The translations under genes were made by a program, and so were the position numbers. From assembly GCA_029008875.1 (NCBI GenBank), contig JAQXJP010000035.1, positions 310,001 to 374,000 on the forward strand: 64,000 nt of DNA, in the 5' to 3' direction. This DNA is from Lachnospiraceae bacterium (lineage in GTDB: Bacteria > Bacillota > Clostridia > Lachnospirales > Lachnospiraceae). Shown here one piece after another: positions 31,607 through 42,109 of the stretch; position 1 is the first letter of the stretch, and each line of letters opens with the position of its first letter. The notes under the pieces are model-generated. The model searched no databases and had not been told where the DNA came from. It worked only from the letters and a program-made list of their open reading frames with translations.

Positions 31607-34474
31607 TTACTCCCACAAGTCTCCCCACACAGTGTCACACAGATCAACCGCATATTCATAGGAAAAGGCAGAATCCTGATCGGCAATCCGATTCTGCGCG
31701 GCAAGCTCCGCTGTGTAATCGGACAAATTGTAGGTGGTAACCCCGCCAAATCCATCGCTGACATGGCAAACCAGGGCTTTTACCCCGTAGTCTGTGATGA
31801 CGGCATTGCCATCCCCGTCACGGCCGATGGTAACCTGCGCCATTCCTCCCACCATGCGGTTGGCTGTTCCTGCCCCAGTTCCCGATGTCCAGTTCACAAA
31901 ATTCCCGAGAGAATAATAAACCAGCATATCATTGCCGCTTTCCTCCTCGTGAAACCACTCAATGGGTTCAATCACATGGGGATGGGTTCCGATAACCAAA
32001 TCCGCTCCGTTCTCTGCAAAAATCTGTGTCCACTTTCTCTGCATGGAGTCCGTGCCCAGATTGTACTCGGTTCCCCAATGGGGACAGACAATCGTAAAGT
32101 CCGCCAGTTCCTCCGCGTGCTGCAAATCTGCCACAACCGCATCCTCCCGGAGCAGTTCCACGGCGTATGGCATATCCGACGGCAATTCGATTCCATTGGT
32201 TCCGTAGGTGTAATTCAATATGGCAATCTTGATTCCGTCCTGCTCATAGATAAAGAGATTATCCCGGTCCTCCTCACTGCCGTGAATTCCAAGCACAGCG
32301 ATATCCGGATAGTTCTGGTCCCAGAAATTGACACAATTTACAATCCCGCTCTTGCCCCGGTCCAGGGAGTGATTGGTACCGTGACAGATCACATCAAATC
32401 CGCTCTCCACCAATTCATCACCGATTGCGTAAGGGGCATTAAACGCAGGATAACCGGACACCCGAAGCTCCTCCCCTCCGATGATGACCTCCTGGTTTAC
32501 CAAAGCCACATCCGCAGCCTCGATCTCCTCCCTTGTATGAGCAAATATGGCGGAGAAATCGTATTCCCCACCATCGGTTCTTGCACTCTCTTCCACCGGA
32601 TCGTGGAGCAAAATATCCCCCACCATAATCAAGGTCACTTCCTCAGGTTCATTGCCTTGGGTTACACCCTCCGCCGTCCCCTTCTCCGGCTCGACGGCTC
32701 CCCGGGTATCAACCTGGGCATCCTCATTCAGGTCCTCAACCATCTCCAATTGCACCGCCAGACCATCCTCCATGGTCACTGCCTTGATGCGAATGTAAAA
32801 GGGGGTATCCTCCGGTTCGTAATAGTATTCCTTCCACATTCCCAGGTAAGTGGGGCCGCTTATGTACATCATATATCCCGCGTCCGTGCAGGCATCACAG
32901 TACTGCGTCAGCGTATCCTCCGTCACCTCCATCCGATATCGATAGGTACGGGTCGTGACATCGTCCTTGCTGTCCACCAATTCCGCATCGGGCCACACCT
33001 CATCCGGCAGTACTGCCTCCTCGAAACACCGGTTCAGCAATTCCAGCTGATTCCTGCTCTCCTTGTAAACCGACAGCCAGTTGTCTTCATTTCCCGATTG
33101 CCGCTGTACCGTCAGAATATTGATTGCAAAAATCAGCAGATATACCAGGAGCATGGCTCCTTTTATGAGATAGTACCGATTCCATTTCCTCGGTATTTTT
33201 TCATATTTTCCGATGGTCCATCCGTAATTTGCGTAATCGAAGCGGGTACCGCAGTATTCGCAGGTGCTGCCCTCCAGAATGTTGATACTGCTGCCACAGC
33301 AATCACATTTGTACATTCGAATGGCGGACACCTTTTCCATGGCCACAGCCTCCCTGCATTCCAGAGAAAGCGCCACGTCCTCGTAAGCGGTTCGGATGCG
33401 GTCTTTTCGCAGCGTGGTAAGGCGAAGCCTTGCCACCGCGTCCATGAAGAACTTATCCTGCTTGTGGGATACTTGGGTGATTTTCAGGCGGGTCATATCA
33501 CAATCCACCACATCCTTATAGTCGGCCACAACATCCTGCAGGTTGCAGGTGGCAAAGGTCTGTATTCCCGGCCCTATATCTGTCAGGTGAATGCTGCGCA
33601 ATTTGTATTCCAGATTTTGAAAAAACTCCGTGCCGGAAAAATTCTTGATTTTTGCCCTTGCGTATTCACCTCCGGTAAGCACCTCCTGATTCAGCCCCCA
33701 CAGGATGATTCCGCTCACCAGATAAATCATCAAGAGGGCTATCAGACTCCGCACAGTGACCGGTACCGCATCCAGCGAGAATAAAAATGCAATCACCGTT
33801 CCGATAATCCCCATTCCGGAATCATGTCCCGAAGCCAGCATCAGAAAAATGACAAAGAACGTGACCGTACCCAGCAGGATAAATCCAACGGACAACAGCA
33901 ACAGCACCCTCATGGTGTTGAGCATGGTCTGAACGATTTTCTTGGGTATATTTTCCTCCATGGAGAATCCGGAGATCTTGGTCTCAAAATCATGCACCGA
34001 GAATTTGGTGCCGCAGGAATCACAGCCATCCGTAAAGCTGCTGACAGAGCCCACATATCCACAGTTGGGACAGCACACCTGTCCGTCCCGCACATCGGAT
34101 TTCAGAAACCGGGCCGAAAAAATCTCCTTCTCCTTTTTCCTATGTATGCGCTTGCCGTTTTTATAGTAGCTGTGACACGCAGTCACCTCGGAGCTCCATT
34201 TTCCCACAATATCCGCCCCGTCGGATTCCACAGAAATCTCCCCTTTTTTCCCTTCCGTCCGGCGCTTATCCTCTGTAAAAGTAACCTCCGCGGTCAGCCC
34301 CTTCTCCTGCAGTCGCTTCCGGCTCAATCTCATACTCTGCCAGAAGGGCTGCGTGGTCTGTTCCATCAGTTCCCGCTCATCCGCGTTCCCCATGAAAAAG
34401 GCATTCCGAACCTGGGTAAAGCCCTTCAATTTTTGATGCATTTCCCTTCGTATCTCTCTTTTGTCCATAACCAA
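31607..34474 (-). CDS. Fusion: zinc-ribbon/Tim44-like membrane module plus extracytoplasmic CapA-type domain
   Basis: CPNCGYVG...CDSCGTKF; TM pair; CDCCGSS...CEYCGTRF; third TM; C-terminal LIMVGDILLHDPV...NQEVIIGG...HGTNHSLD...GTHPHVIEP...YSLGNFV. Confidence 0.8.
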   Translation of the reverse strand: MVMDKREIRREMHQKLKGFTQVRNAFFMGNADERELMEQTTQPFWQSMRLSRKRLQEKGLTAEVTFTEDKRRTEGKKGEISVESDGADIVGKWSSEVTACHSYYKNGKRIHRKKEKEIFSARFLKSDVRDGQVCCPNCGYVGSVSSFTDGCDSCGTKFSVHDFETKISGFSMEENIPKKIVQTMLNTMRVLLLLSVGFILLGTVTFFVIFLMLASGHDSGMGIIGTVIAFLFSLDAVPVTVRSLIALLMIYLVSGIILWGLNQEVLTGGEYARAKIKNFSGTEFFQNLEYKLRSIHLTDIGPGIQTFATCNLQDVVADYKDVVDCDMTRLKITQVSHKQDKFFMDAVARLRLTTLRKDRIRTAYEDVALSLECREAVAMEKVSAIRMYKCDCCGSSINILEGSTCEYCGTRFDYANYGWTIGKYEKIPRKWNRYYLIKGAMLLVYLLIFAINILTVQRQSGNEDNWLSVYKESRNQLELLNRCFEEAVLPDEVWPDAELVDSKDDVTTRTYRYRMEVTEDTLTQYCDACTDAGYMMYISGPTYLGMWKEYYYEPEDTPFYIRIKAVTMEDGLAVQLEMVEDLNEDAQVDTRGAVEPEKGTAEGVTQGNEPEEVTLIMVGDILLHDPVEESARTDGGEYDFSAIFAHTREEIEAADVALVNQEVIIGGEELRVSGYPAFNAPYAIGDELVESGFDVICHGTNHSLDRGKSGIVNCVNFWDQNYPDIAVLGIHGSEEDRDNLFIYEQDGIKIAILNYTYGTNGIELPSDMPYAVELLREDAVVADLQHAEELADFTIVCPHWGTEYNLGTDSMQRKWTQIFAENGADLVIGTHPHVIEPIEWFHEEESGNDMLVYYSLGNFVNWTSGTGAGTANRMVGGMAQVTIGRDGDGNAVITDYGVKALVCHVSDGFGGVTTYNLSDYTAELAAQNRIADQDSAFSYEYAVDLCDTVWGDLWE

Positions 34475-34591
34475 TCCTTTTCAATACATTAAATTTACCT
34501 GTATAAAGTATAATACGACTTGAATACGCAGGCAACATCTTGTATGATTCTAGTGTTAACGACATGTGTTTCAAAAGAAAAGAGGGAAAAA

Positions 34592-35491
34592 ATGGACAAT
34601 AATAATTTTAATTACCAACAGCCTCCATATCAGCAACCGCAGTACCAGCAGCCGCAGTACCAACCATATCAGCAGCCGGAACCTCCCAAGAAAAAGCAGG
34701 GATTGGCAATCGCTTCCCTGATTCTTGGTATCGTGGGATTGACCATCTGCTGTTGCATGGGAATCATCCCGGGAATCATCGGATTGATTCTCGGTATCAT
34801 CGCCGTAGCCTCCAAGCAGCAGGGCGGAAAAGGGATGGCAATCGGCGGAATTATCACTTCCGCTCTGGCGATTCTGGTCAATATCATTCTGATTGTGGCA
34901 ATGGTAAATGACGAGGACTTCCAGGAGGGATTCCGTGAGGGATTTGAGGAGTCTTACTATGAACAGACCGGAGAGCATTCCAGCTTCTACGAGGGTGACG
35001 ACGACTATTATTACAACGACGATTATGACCTGTACGCTTACACGGATGATGATGAGGATGATTACACCTCCTCCGGTGACCATTTCTGGGGAACCAATTA
35101 CACCTGCGGAGACGACTCAACCATCTATTTCTTTGCGGACGGCACCTTCGCCTGGTACCTGGATGCGGAAGATTGGACAGACAATATCAAGGCCGGAACC
35201 TATACCGTTGTATTCGGTGCGGATGCCAGAGAGTTGTTGACCACGGACCTGGCAGAATACGGTGTAACCGCCGAGGAGCTGGATGATTTTAATGCCAGAA
35301 ATGCCGGAAGCGAACTGTACAACGAGGAGAATCTTACGGTGCTGATTCTCAACACCGAAGAGGTCATCTTGGACGGGGAATATTATACCGATCCTTACAC
35401 CACCTACTACTATGGTTATTCCAATGAGGAAGGTTTTGACGGTGCCAACATGGACTCCGGCAACTACGCAACCTTCTACACCAATTATTAA
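34592..35491 (+). CDS. DUF4190-like membrane protein with Gln/Pro/Tyr-rich N-terminus and acidic/Tyr-rich C-terminal half
   Basis: MDNNNFNYQQPPYQQPQYQQ... LAIASLILGIVGLTICCCMGIIPGIIGLILGIIAV. Confidence 0.8.
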   Translation: MDNNNFNYQQPPYQQPQYQQPQYQPYQQPEPPKKKQGLAIASLILGIVGLTICCCMGIIPGIIGLILGIIAVASKQQGGKGMAIGGIITSALAILVNIILIVAMVNDEDFQEGFREGFEESYYEQTGEHSSFYEGDDDYYYNDDYDLYAYTDDDEDDYTSSGDHFWGTNYTCGDDSTIYFFADGTFAWYLDAEDWTDNIKAGTYTVVFGADARELLTTDLAEYGVTAEELDDFNARNAGSELYNEENLTVLILNTEEVILDGEYYTDPYTTYYYGYSNEEGFDGANMDSGNYATFYTNY

Positions 35492-35501
35492 CGCGATTAA
35501 C

Positions 35502-35535
35502 ACAAAAGAGCCCGGCCAAGCCGGGCTCTTTTGCT
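35502..35535. terminator. Bidirectional terminator
   Basis: AAAGAGCCCGGC-CAA-GCCGGGCTCTTTT. Confidence 0.85.
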
Positions 35536-35591
35536 GTATATACTACTACTAAGGGGATTAGATTTCACTAATCACTTAGGATTAGTGCATA

Positions 35592-37349
35592 CTACTCAAC
35601 GTCCTGAAGTGCAGCGACGTCTTCCTCTCCGGTACGTACCTTAACAACCTTGGCAACATCGTATACGAAAATCTTGCCGTCTCCGATGTGTCCGGTGTAA
35701 AGGGTCTTCTTGGCAGTTTCGATCACTGTCTCTACCGGAATCTTGCTTACCACAACCTCAACCTTAATCTTCGGAAGGAGGGTAGCATCCAATTCAGCTC
35801 CACGGTACTTCTCGCCGGATCCCTTCTGGATTCCGCATCCCATAACCTGAGTTACGGTCATACCGGTGACACCGAGTTCATTCATAGCCTTACGCAACTT
35901 GTCGTAACGGCTGAGCTTTGCAATAATAACCACCTTGTGAATACCGGTAGATGGTGTCATGCCGACACTGGAGACTACCGGAACAGCAGCACTCTTCTGT
36001 GCGTCGGAAGCAACTGCATAATCGTCTGTTCCAAGGTCTGTGTTCTCGTTGACATCCATGACATCGCCGGATACATCCATGATGGAGAAGCCTGCGTATG
36101 CAGATGGAAGACCATGCTCGGTTGCATCAAGTCCTGTGATTTCCTCTTCCTCGGAAACGCGAAGACCAAAGATTGCCTTAATTACCAGGAATGTTATGGT
36201 AATGGTAACTGCTGCCCATGCCAATACGCTGACAATACCGATGCACTGCAGTCCGAGAAGCTTGAATCCGCCGCCGTAGAAGAGACCTACCAGCTCATTT
36301 CCCCCTGCATCAGCAATAGCATATCCCGGAGCAGAGTTGGTTGCAAACAAACCTGTTGCGAAGGTTCCCCAGATACCATTCATAAAGTGAACTGCTACCG
36401 CACCAACCGGATCGTCGATGTGAAGCTTGTAATCCAGCAGCCATACGCCAAACACTACCAAAAGTCCTGCAACTGCACCAATCACGATGGCGCCAAAAGC
36501 ATCGGTAACATCACAGGGAGCGGTGATGGCAACAAGTCCTGCGAGGGATGCATTCAAACACATAGATACATCGGGTTTGCCGTATTTTACCCAGGTGAAA
36601 ACCATACATACAACGGTTGCTACCGCAGGAGCGATTGTTGTTGTTACAAAGATGGAACCAAGTTGCTCTACAGAAGTTGCAGCAGCACCGTTGAATCCGT
36701 ACCAGCCAAGCCAGAGGATGAAACATCCCAAAGCACCGAGTGCCAGGTTGTGGCCGGGAATTGCGTTAACCTTGATAATCTTGTCGTCCTTATCCTTGGT
36801 GAACTTGCCAATTCTTGGTCCAAGGAATTTTGCACCGATCAGAGCACACACACCACCTACCATGTGGATTGCACAAGAACCTGCGAAATCATGGAAGCCT
36901 ATCTGAGCTAACCAGCCGCCTCCCCAGATCCAGTGTGCTTCAATCGGGTAAATCAATCCGGAAATCACTGCGGAATATACGCAGTAAGACAGGAATTTTG
37001 TTCTCTCTGCCATTGCTCCGGAAACGATGGTTGCTGTGGTAGCACAGAATACCAGGTTGAATACGAAGTTTGACCAATCAAAGTTTGCATAGGATGTGAA
37101 GATATCAAATCCCGGCTTTCCGATCAAACCGACCATATCCTCGCCAAGCAAAAGGGAAAAACCGATCAGGATGAACATTACGGTACCAATACAGAAGTCC
37201 ATCAGGTTTTTCATCAAAATGTTACCGGTGTTTTTGGCACGGGTAAAGCCTGCCTCCACCATTGCGAATCCGGCCTGCATCCAGAACACCAGCGCTGCTC
37301 CGATTAAAAACCAGACTCCGAAAATTACTCCACTAATTTCTTCAGTCAT
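35592..37349 (-). CDS. Ammonium transporter fused to a C-terminal PII (GlnB/GlnK) domain
   Basis: Amt sequence for about 420 aa, then IHKVVIIAKLSRYDKLRKAMNELGVTGMTVTQVMGCGIQKG...EKYRGAEL...TGHIGDGKIFVYDV. Confidence 0.95.
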   Translation of the reverse strand: MTEEISGVIFGVWFLIGAALVFWMQAGFAMVEAGFTRAKNTGNILMKNLMDFCIGTVMFILIGFSLLLGEDMVGLIGKPGFDIFTSYANFDWSNFVFNLVFCATTATIVSGAMAERTKFLSYCVYSAVISGLIYPIEAHWIWGGGWLAQIGFHDFAGSCAIHMVGGVCALIGAKFLGPRIGKFTKDKDDKIIKVNAIPGHNLALGALGCFILWLGWYGFNGAAATSVEQLGSIFVTTTIAPAVATVVCMVFTWVKYGKPDVSMCLNASLAGLVAITAPCDVTDAFGAIVIGAVAGLLVVFGVWLLDYKLHIDDPVGAVAVHFMNGIWGTFATGLFATNSAPGYAIADAGGNELVGLFYGGGFKLLGLQCIGIVSVLAWAAVTITITFLVIKAIFGLRVSEEEEITGLDATEHGLPSAYAGFSIMDVSGDVMDVNENTDLGTDDYAVASDAQKSAAVPVVSSVGMTPSTGIHKVVIIAKLSRYDKLRKAMNELGVTGMTVTQVMGCGIQKGSGEKYRGAELDATLLPKIKVEVVVSKIPVETVIETAKKTLYTGHIGDGKIFVYDVAKVVKVRTGEEDVAALQDVE

Positions 37350-37366
37350 AATCTTTTCCTCCTTAA

Positions 37367-37427
37367 TAAAAAAAGCGACACATTTCCCGTTGGTCCACAG
37401 CTTCGTGGCTCGAAAAATGCGTCGCAT
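37367..37427 (-). terminator. Hairpin plus T7 directly upstream of the amt RBS (glnA terminator or amt attenuator)
   Basis: GCGACGCATTT...AAATGTGTCGC then T7, about 20 nt before the amt ATG. Confidence 0.7.
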
Positions 37428-37453
37428 TTTATACTTTTTTCAAATTCCCAATT

Positions 37454-39586
37454 TTAGAGTGGTGAAACCTCAAAGAGCAAATCGCCGTAGGATGGCATCG
37501 GCCACATCTCCTTGTCCACGATCATCTCCAGCTCATCCACCGGTGCACGAAGCTCTTCCATAGCAGTTTTCACCACATCTCTGTAGTAGGCAGCCTGCTC
37601 AGCGCCTTCCGCCATCTCACCGGCCTTCTCCGTTACCTCCTGCAGTTTTGCAAGGGCAACCTTGGCATCGGACAACAGTGCGGAGGTTTCCGTCAAAAGC
37701 TCTGTCTGCACACTGACATCCGCATCGGCACATGCACCCTTCACGGATGTGAGCGAATTTGCAAGAACCGTGGTGTACTTGATGACTGCCGGGATAATCT
37801 GCTTTCCGGCAATGTCAATCATGGAGCGAGCCTCAATGTTGATGGTCTTGGAGTAGGTCTCGTACTCAATCTCCACACGGGACTCCAGCTCGGTCTTGGT
37901 AAATACACCGAACTTCTCAAACGCTGCAACATTTTCCGGAGCAACATATGCCGGGATTGCATCCACCATGGATTTGATGTTGGGAAGTCCTCTTCTGGCA
38001 GCTTCCTCCACCCACTCCTCGGAATATCCGTTTCCGTTGAAGATGATTCTCTGGTGCTCGGTTGCGTATTTCTTGATCAAATCATGTACAGCCAAATCGA
38101 AGTCATCGGCCTTTTCCAACACATCGCAAGCCTCGCTGAACGCTTCTGCCACGATGGTGTTGAGCACGATGTTCGGTTGTGCGATGGAAGCCTGTGAGCC
38201 AACCATACGGAACTCAAACTTGTTGCCGGTGAAAGCGAATGGTGAGGTACGGTTACGGTCGGTAGCATCCTTCATGAAATCCGGTAAGGTCTTAACACCG
38301 GTCTCCAGCTTGGAGCCTGACAGAGAGTGTGTTGCGGTTCCTGTGTTTACCAGCTGCTCAATCACATCCTCCAACTGCTCGCCCAGGAATACGGAAAGAA
38401 TTGCAGGAGGTGCCTCGTTGGCTCCCAATCTGTGGTCGTTTCCTACGTCTGCCGCTGATGCACGGAGGAGTGCTGCATGCTCATCCACCGCCTTTAGGAT
38501 ACAGGTAAGTACCAGAAGGAACTGAATATTCTCATGCGGTGTATCGCCCGGATCCAACAGGTTGATTCCGTCATCTGTAGTGATGGACCAGTTGTTGTGC
38601 TTTCCGGATCCGTTCACACCTGCAAATGGCTTCTCATGGAGCAGGCACTGTAAACCGTGACGTCCCGCTACCTTCTTCAAGGTTTCCATCACCAACTGGT
38701 TGTGATCTACGGCAACGTTGGCCTCGGAATAAATCGGAGCCAGCTCATGCTGAGCAGGTGCAACCTCGTTGTGCTGTGTCTTAGCAGATACGCCGAGCTT
38801 CCACAGCTCCTTGTTTACATCTCTCATGTATGCAGCGATTCTCTCACGGATGGCACCGAAGTAATGGTCGTCCATCTCCTGACCCTTCGGAGGCATTGCG
38901 CCAAACAAGGTGCGTCCTGCGAAAATCAAGTCTTTTCTCTGTAAGTATTTCTCTCTGTCTACCAGGAAGTACTCCTGCTCCGGTCCAACGGAAGGAGTAA
39001 CCTTTGTAGAGGTTGTATTGCCAAATAACCGAAGCAAGCGAAGAGCCTGCTCATTGATTGCTTCCATGGAACGAAGCATCGGTGTCTTCTGATCCAGTGC
39101 CTCGCCTGTGTATGAGCAGAATGCTGTGGGGATACAAAGTGTTGCGCCTGCTGCGTCCTGGCGAACAAACGCCGGTGAAGTACAATCCCACGCTGTGTAT
39201 CCTCTCGCCTCGAAGGTAGCTCGAAGTCCACCGGAAGGGAAGGAGGAAGCATCCGGCTCACCCTTAATTAATTCTTTTCCGGAGAAGCTCATCAATACTT
39301 TTCCGTTTTCCATCGGAGCAGTGATGAAAGAATCATGCTTCTCTGCGGTCACTCCGGTAAGAGGCTGAAACCAATGGGTATAATGGGTAGCTCCCTTTTC
39401 GATGGCCCATTCCTTCATCTCATGTGCAATGACATCGGCGGTCTCAAGATCTAACTCTTTTCCCTCCTCCATCACCTCATGGAGTTTCTTGTAAACTTTC
39501 TTTGGAAGTCTTGTCTGCATCACTGCATCGTTGAATACGTTCTCTCCAAAGATGTCTGCTACATTGTAGTACTCTGTTTCGCTCAT
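37454..39586 (-). CDS. Type III glutamine synthetase (copy 1)
   Basis: About 710 aa GSIII sequence; [22 protein letters not shown]. Confidence 0.95.
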   Translation of the reverse strand: MSETEYYNVADIFGENVFNDAVMQTRLPKKVYKKLHEVMEEGKELDLETADVIAHEMKEWAIEKGATHYTHWFQPLTGVTAEKHDSFITAPMENGKVLMSFSGKELIKGEPDASSFPSGGLRATFEARGYTAWDCTSPAFVRQDAAGATLCIPTAFCSYTGEALDQKTPMLRSMEAINEQALRLLRLFGNTTSTKVTPSVGPEQEYFLVDREKYLQRKDLIFAGRTLFGAMPPKGQEMDDHYFGAIRERIAAYMRDVNKELWKLGVSAKTQHNEVAPAQHELAPIYSEANVAVDHNQLVMETLKKVAGRHGLQCLLHEKPFAGVNGSGKHNNWSITTDDGINLLDPGDTPHENIQFLLVLTCILKAVDEHAALLRASAADVGNDHRLGANEAPPAILSVFLGEQLEDVIEQLVNTGTATHSLSGSKLETGVKTLPDFMKDATDRNRTSPFAFTGNKFEFRMVGSQASIAQPNIVLNTIVAEAFSEACDVLEKADDFDLAVHDLIKKYATEHQRIIFNGNGYSEEWVEEAARRGLPNIKSMVDAIPAYVAPENVAAFEKFGVFTKTELESRVEIEYETYSKTINIEARSMIDIAGKQIIPAVIKYTTVLANSLTSVKGACADADVSVQTELLTETSALLSDAKVALAKLQEVTEKAGEMAEGAEQAAYYRDVVKTAMEELRAPVDELEMIVDKEMWPMPSYGDLLFEVSPL

Positions 39587-39680
39587 ATCGTCTACATCCT
39601 TTCTTTTGCTCACGATCAAATCCAAATCCCCTTGATGTGATTATTTTTCAAATAATGATTGACTTTATTTTCTTAAGTAC

Positions 39681-39721
39681 GAAAAAAAGGCGCTCCAACC
39701 CTTGTTGGAACGCCTTCGTTC
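39681..39721 (-). terminator. Terminator with overlapping alternative hairpin, between the two GSIII genes
   Basis: AAGGCGTTCCAACAAGGGTTGGAGCGCC then T7; competing GAACG-AAGG-CGTTC. Confidence 0.7.
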
Positions 39722-39864
39722 ATTGCATCATTATTCGCTTGCAACTAAAATACCTCATGTTTTTACAAAAATCAACCCCAATCACTTAAACTTTTAAAGT
39801 TTTGTGTGAATTGACATTATTTTCAAAAGCACAGACTACTTTTTGTGCATTTTTTATAATCAAT

Positions 39865-41991
39865 CTAGATTGCGGATACTTCGAACAATAAATCTCCGTA
39901 GGAGGGCATCGGCCACATCTCCTTGTCCACCAGCATTTCCAATTGATCCACCGGCTTGCGGAGCGCTTCCATCGCCACAGTCACTTCATTGCGGTAGTAG
40001 AGGGCCTGTTCCTGTCCATGCGCCATCTCCGCCGCACGCTCCGTGACATCCTGCAGTTTTGCAAGGGCCACCTTCACATCGGACAACAGTGCGGAGGTCT
40101 CAACCAAAAGCTCTGTCTGCACACTGACATCCGCATCCGCACATGCTCCGCTCACCGCGGAGAGAGAATTTGCCAGAACCGTTGTGTATTTGATGACGGA
40201 AGGAATAATCTGTTTTCCCGCAATATCGATCATGGCGCGGGCCTCGATATTGATGGTCTTTGCGTAGGTCTCATATTCAATCTCCGCCCGGGACTCCAAT
40301 TCCGCCTTGGTGAACACGCCAAAGCGCTCAAATAACTGCACGCTCTCCGGGGACACATAGGCGGGAATTGCCTCCACCATGGACTTGATATTGGGAAGTC
40401 CGCGTCTTGCCGCTTCCTCCACCCACTCCTCAGAATATCCGTTTCCGTTGAAGATAATCCGCTGATGCTTTGTGGCGTACTCTTTGATCAGATCATGTAC
40501 CGCAAGGTCGAAGTTGTCCGCCTTTTCCAACACGTCACAGGCCTCGCAGAAGGCTTCCGCCACAATGGTGTTGAGCACCACATTGGCCTGGGCCACGGAA
40601 TCCTGGGATCCCACCATGCGGAACTCAAATTTATTGCCGGTAAATGCAAAGGGCGAGGTTCGATTTCGATCGGTCGCATCCTTCATGAAATCCGGCAGGG
40701 TCTTAACGCCGGTATCCAGACGCTCCCCCGTCAAACTGTGGGTTGCCAGACCGGTGCTCACCAGCTGCTCAATCACATCCTCCAGCTGCTCCCCCAGGAA
40801 CACGGACAAAATTGCAGGGGGTGCCTCGTTGGCTCCCAGACGGTGGTCATTTCCCACGTCCGCCGCGGATGCGCGCAGAAGTGCCGCGTGTTCATCCACC
40901 GCCTTCAGGATACAGGTAAGCACCAGAAGGAACTGGATGTTCTCGTGGGGCGTATCGCCCGGATCCAACAGGTTGATTCCGTCATCGGTGATCAGGGACC
41001 AGTTGTCATGCTTTCCGGATCCGTTGACTCCCGCAAAGGGTTTCTCATGGAGCAGGCAGTGCAAGCCATGACGCCCCGCCACCTTCTTCAGGGTCTCCAT
41101 CACCAGCTGGTTGTGATCCACCGCCACATTGCACTGTGCGTAGATGGGTGCAAGCTCATGCTGTGCCGGCGCCACCTCATTGTGCTGAGTCTTTGCGGAA
41201 ACGCCAAGCTTCCAAAGTTCCTTGTTCACATCCCTCATATATGCGGCGATTCGTTCCCGGATGGTACCGAAATAATGGTCATCCATCTCCTGCCCCTTGG
41301 GAGGCATTGCTCCAAACAGGGTGCGCCCCGCAAAAATCAGATCCTTGCGCTGCAGATATTTCTCCCGGTCAATCAGAAAATACTCCTGTTCCGCTCCCAC
41401 AGATGGAGTCACCTTCCGGGAGGTGTTGTTGCCGAACAGGCGAAGCAGTCGAAGCGCCTGTGCATTGATTGCCTCCATGGAGCGGAGAAGCGGTGTCTTC
41501 TGATCCAGGGATTCTCCGGTGTAGGAACAAAACGCGGTGGGAATACAGAGGGTTGCCCCCGCAGCATCCTGACGGACAAAGGCCGGGGAGGTACAATCCC
41601 ACGCGGTATATCCTCTGGCTTCAAATGTAGCTCGAAGTCCTCCGGAGGGGAAGGAGGATGCATCCGGCTCCCCTTTGATCAATTCCTTGCCGGAAAAACT
41701 CATCAGCACCTTGCCATTCTCCATGGGTGCGGTGATAAAGGAATCGTGCTTCTCTGCTGTCACCCCGGTAAGCGGCTGGAACCAGTGAGAGTAATGGGTT
41801 GCCCCTTTCTCGATGGCCCACTCCTTCATCTCATGCGCGATGACATCCGCTGTCTCAAGGTCTAACTCTTTTCCCTCCTCCATCACCTGATGAAGCTTAG
41901 CATATACTTTTTTCGGGAGCCTTGTCTGCATGACGGCATCGTTGAACACGTTCTCTCCAAAAATATCTGCCACATTATAATAATCTGCCAT
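39865..41991 (-). CDS. Type III glutamine synthetase (copy 2)
   Basis: 708 aa, most residues shared with copy 1 over the full length. Confidence 0.95.
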   Translation of the reverse strand: MADYYNVADIFGENVFNDAVMQTRLPKKVYAKLHQVMEEGKELDLETADVIAHEMKEWAIEKGATHYSHWFQPLTGVTAEKHDSFITAPMENGKVLMSFSGKELIKGEPDASSFPSGGLRATFEARGYTAWDCTSPAFVRQDAAGATLCIPTAFCSYTGESLDQKTPLLRSMEAINAQALRLLRLFGNNTSRKVTPSVGAEQEYFLIDREKYLQRKDLIFAGRTLFGAMPPKGQEMDDHYFGTIRERIAAYMRDVNKELWKLGVSAKTQHNEVAPAQHELAPIYAQCNVAVDHNQLVMETLKKVAGRHGLHCLLHEKPFAGVNGSGKHDNWSLITDDGINLLDPGDTPHENIQFLLVLTCILKAVDEHAALLRASAADVGNDHRLGANEAPPAILSVFLGEQLEDVIEQLVSTGLATHSLTGERLDTGVKTLPDFMKDATDRNRTSPFAFTGNKFEFRMVGSQDSVAQANVVLNTIVAEAFCEACDVLEKADNFDLAVHDLIKEYATKHQRIIFNGNGYSEEWVEEAARRGLPNIKSMVEAIPAYVSPESVQLFERFGVFTKAELESRAEIEYETYAKTINIEARAMIDIAGKQIIPSVIKYTTVLANSLSAVSGACADADVSVQTELLVETSALLSDVKVALAKLQDVTERAAEMAHGQEQALYYRNEVTVAMEALRKPVDQLEMLVDKEMWPMPSYGDLLFEVSAI

Positions 41992-42109
41992 AATTCTATC
42001 CTTTCCTGTAAACTTTCCTATAAAAGTAATACCCTAAATCCTTACAAAAAGCAAGGTTTTCGCAGAACAAAATAAAGTTCTCGGCACTTTTCACTTCATA
42101 TAATTAACT

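Noticed and set aside
31559-33784. 741 aa plus-strand ORF
   Set aside because: Antisense of the CapA fusion gene; His/Ile-rich composition typical of antisense reading
37367-37427. ANTAR-target hairpin pair in the amt leader
   Set aside because: Loop GAAGCT lacks A at position 1 and no second hexaloop hairpin was found
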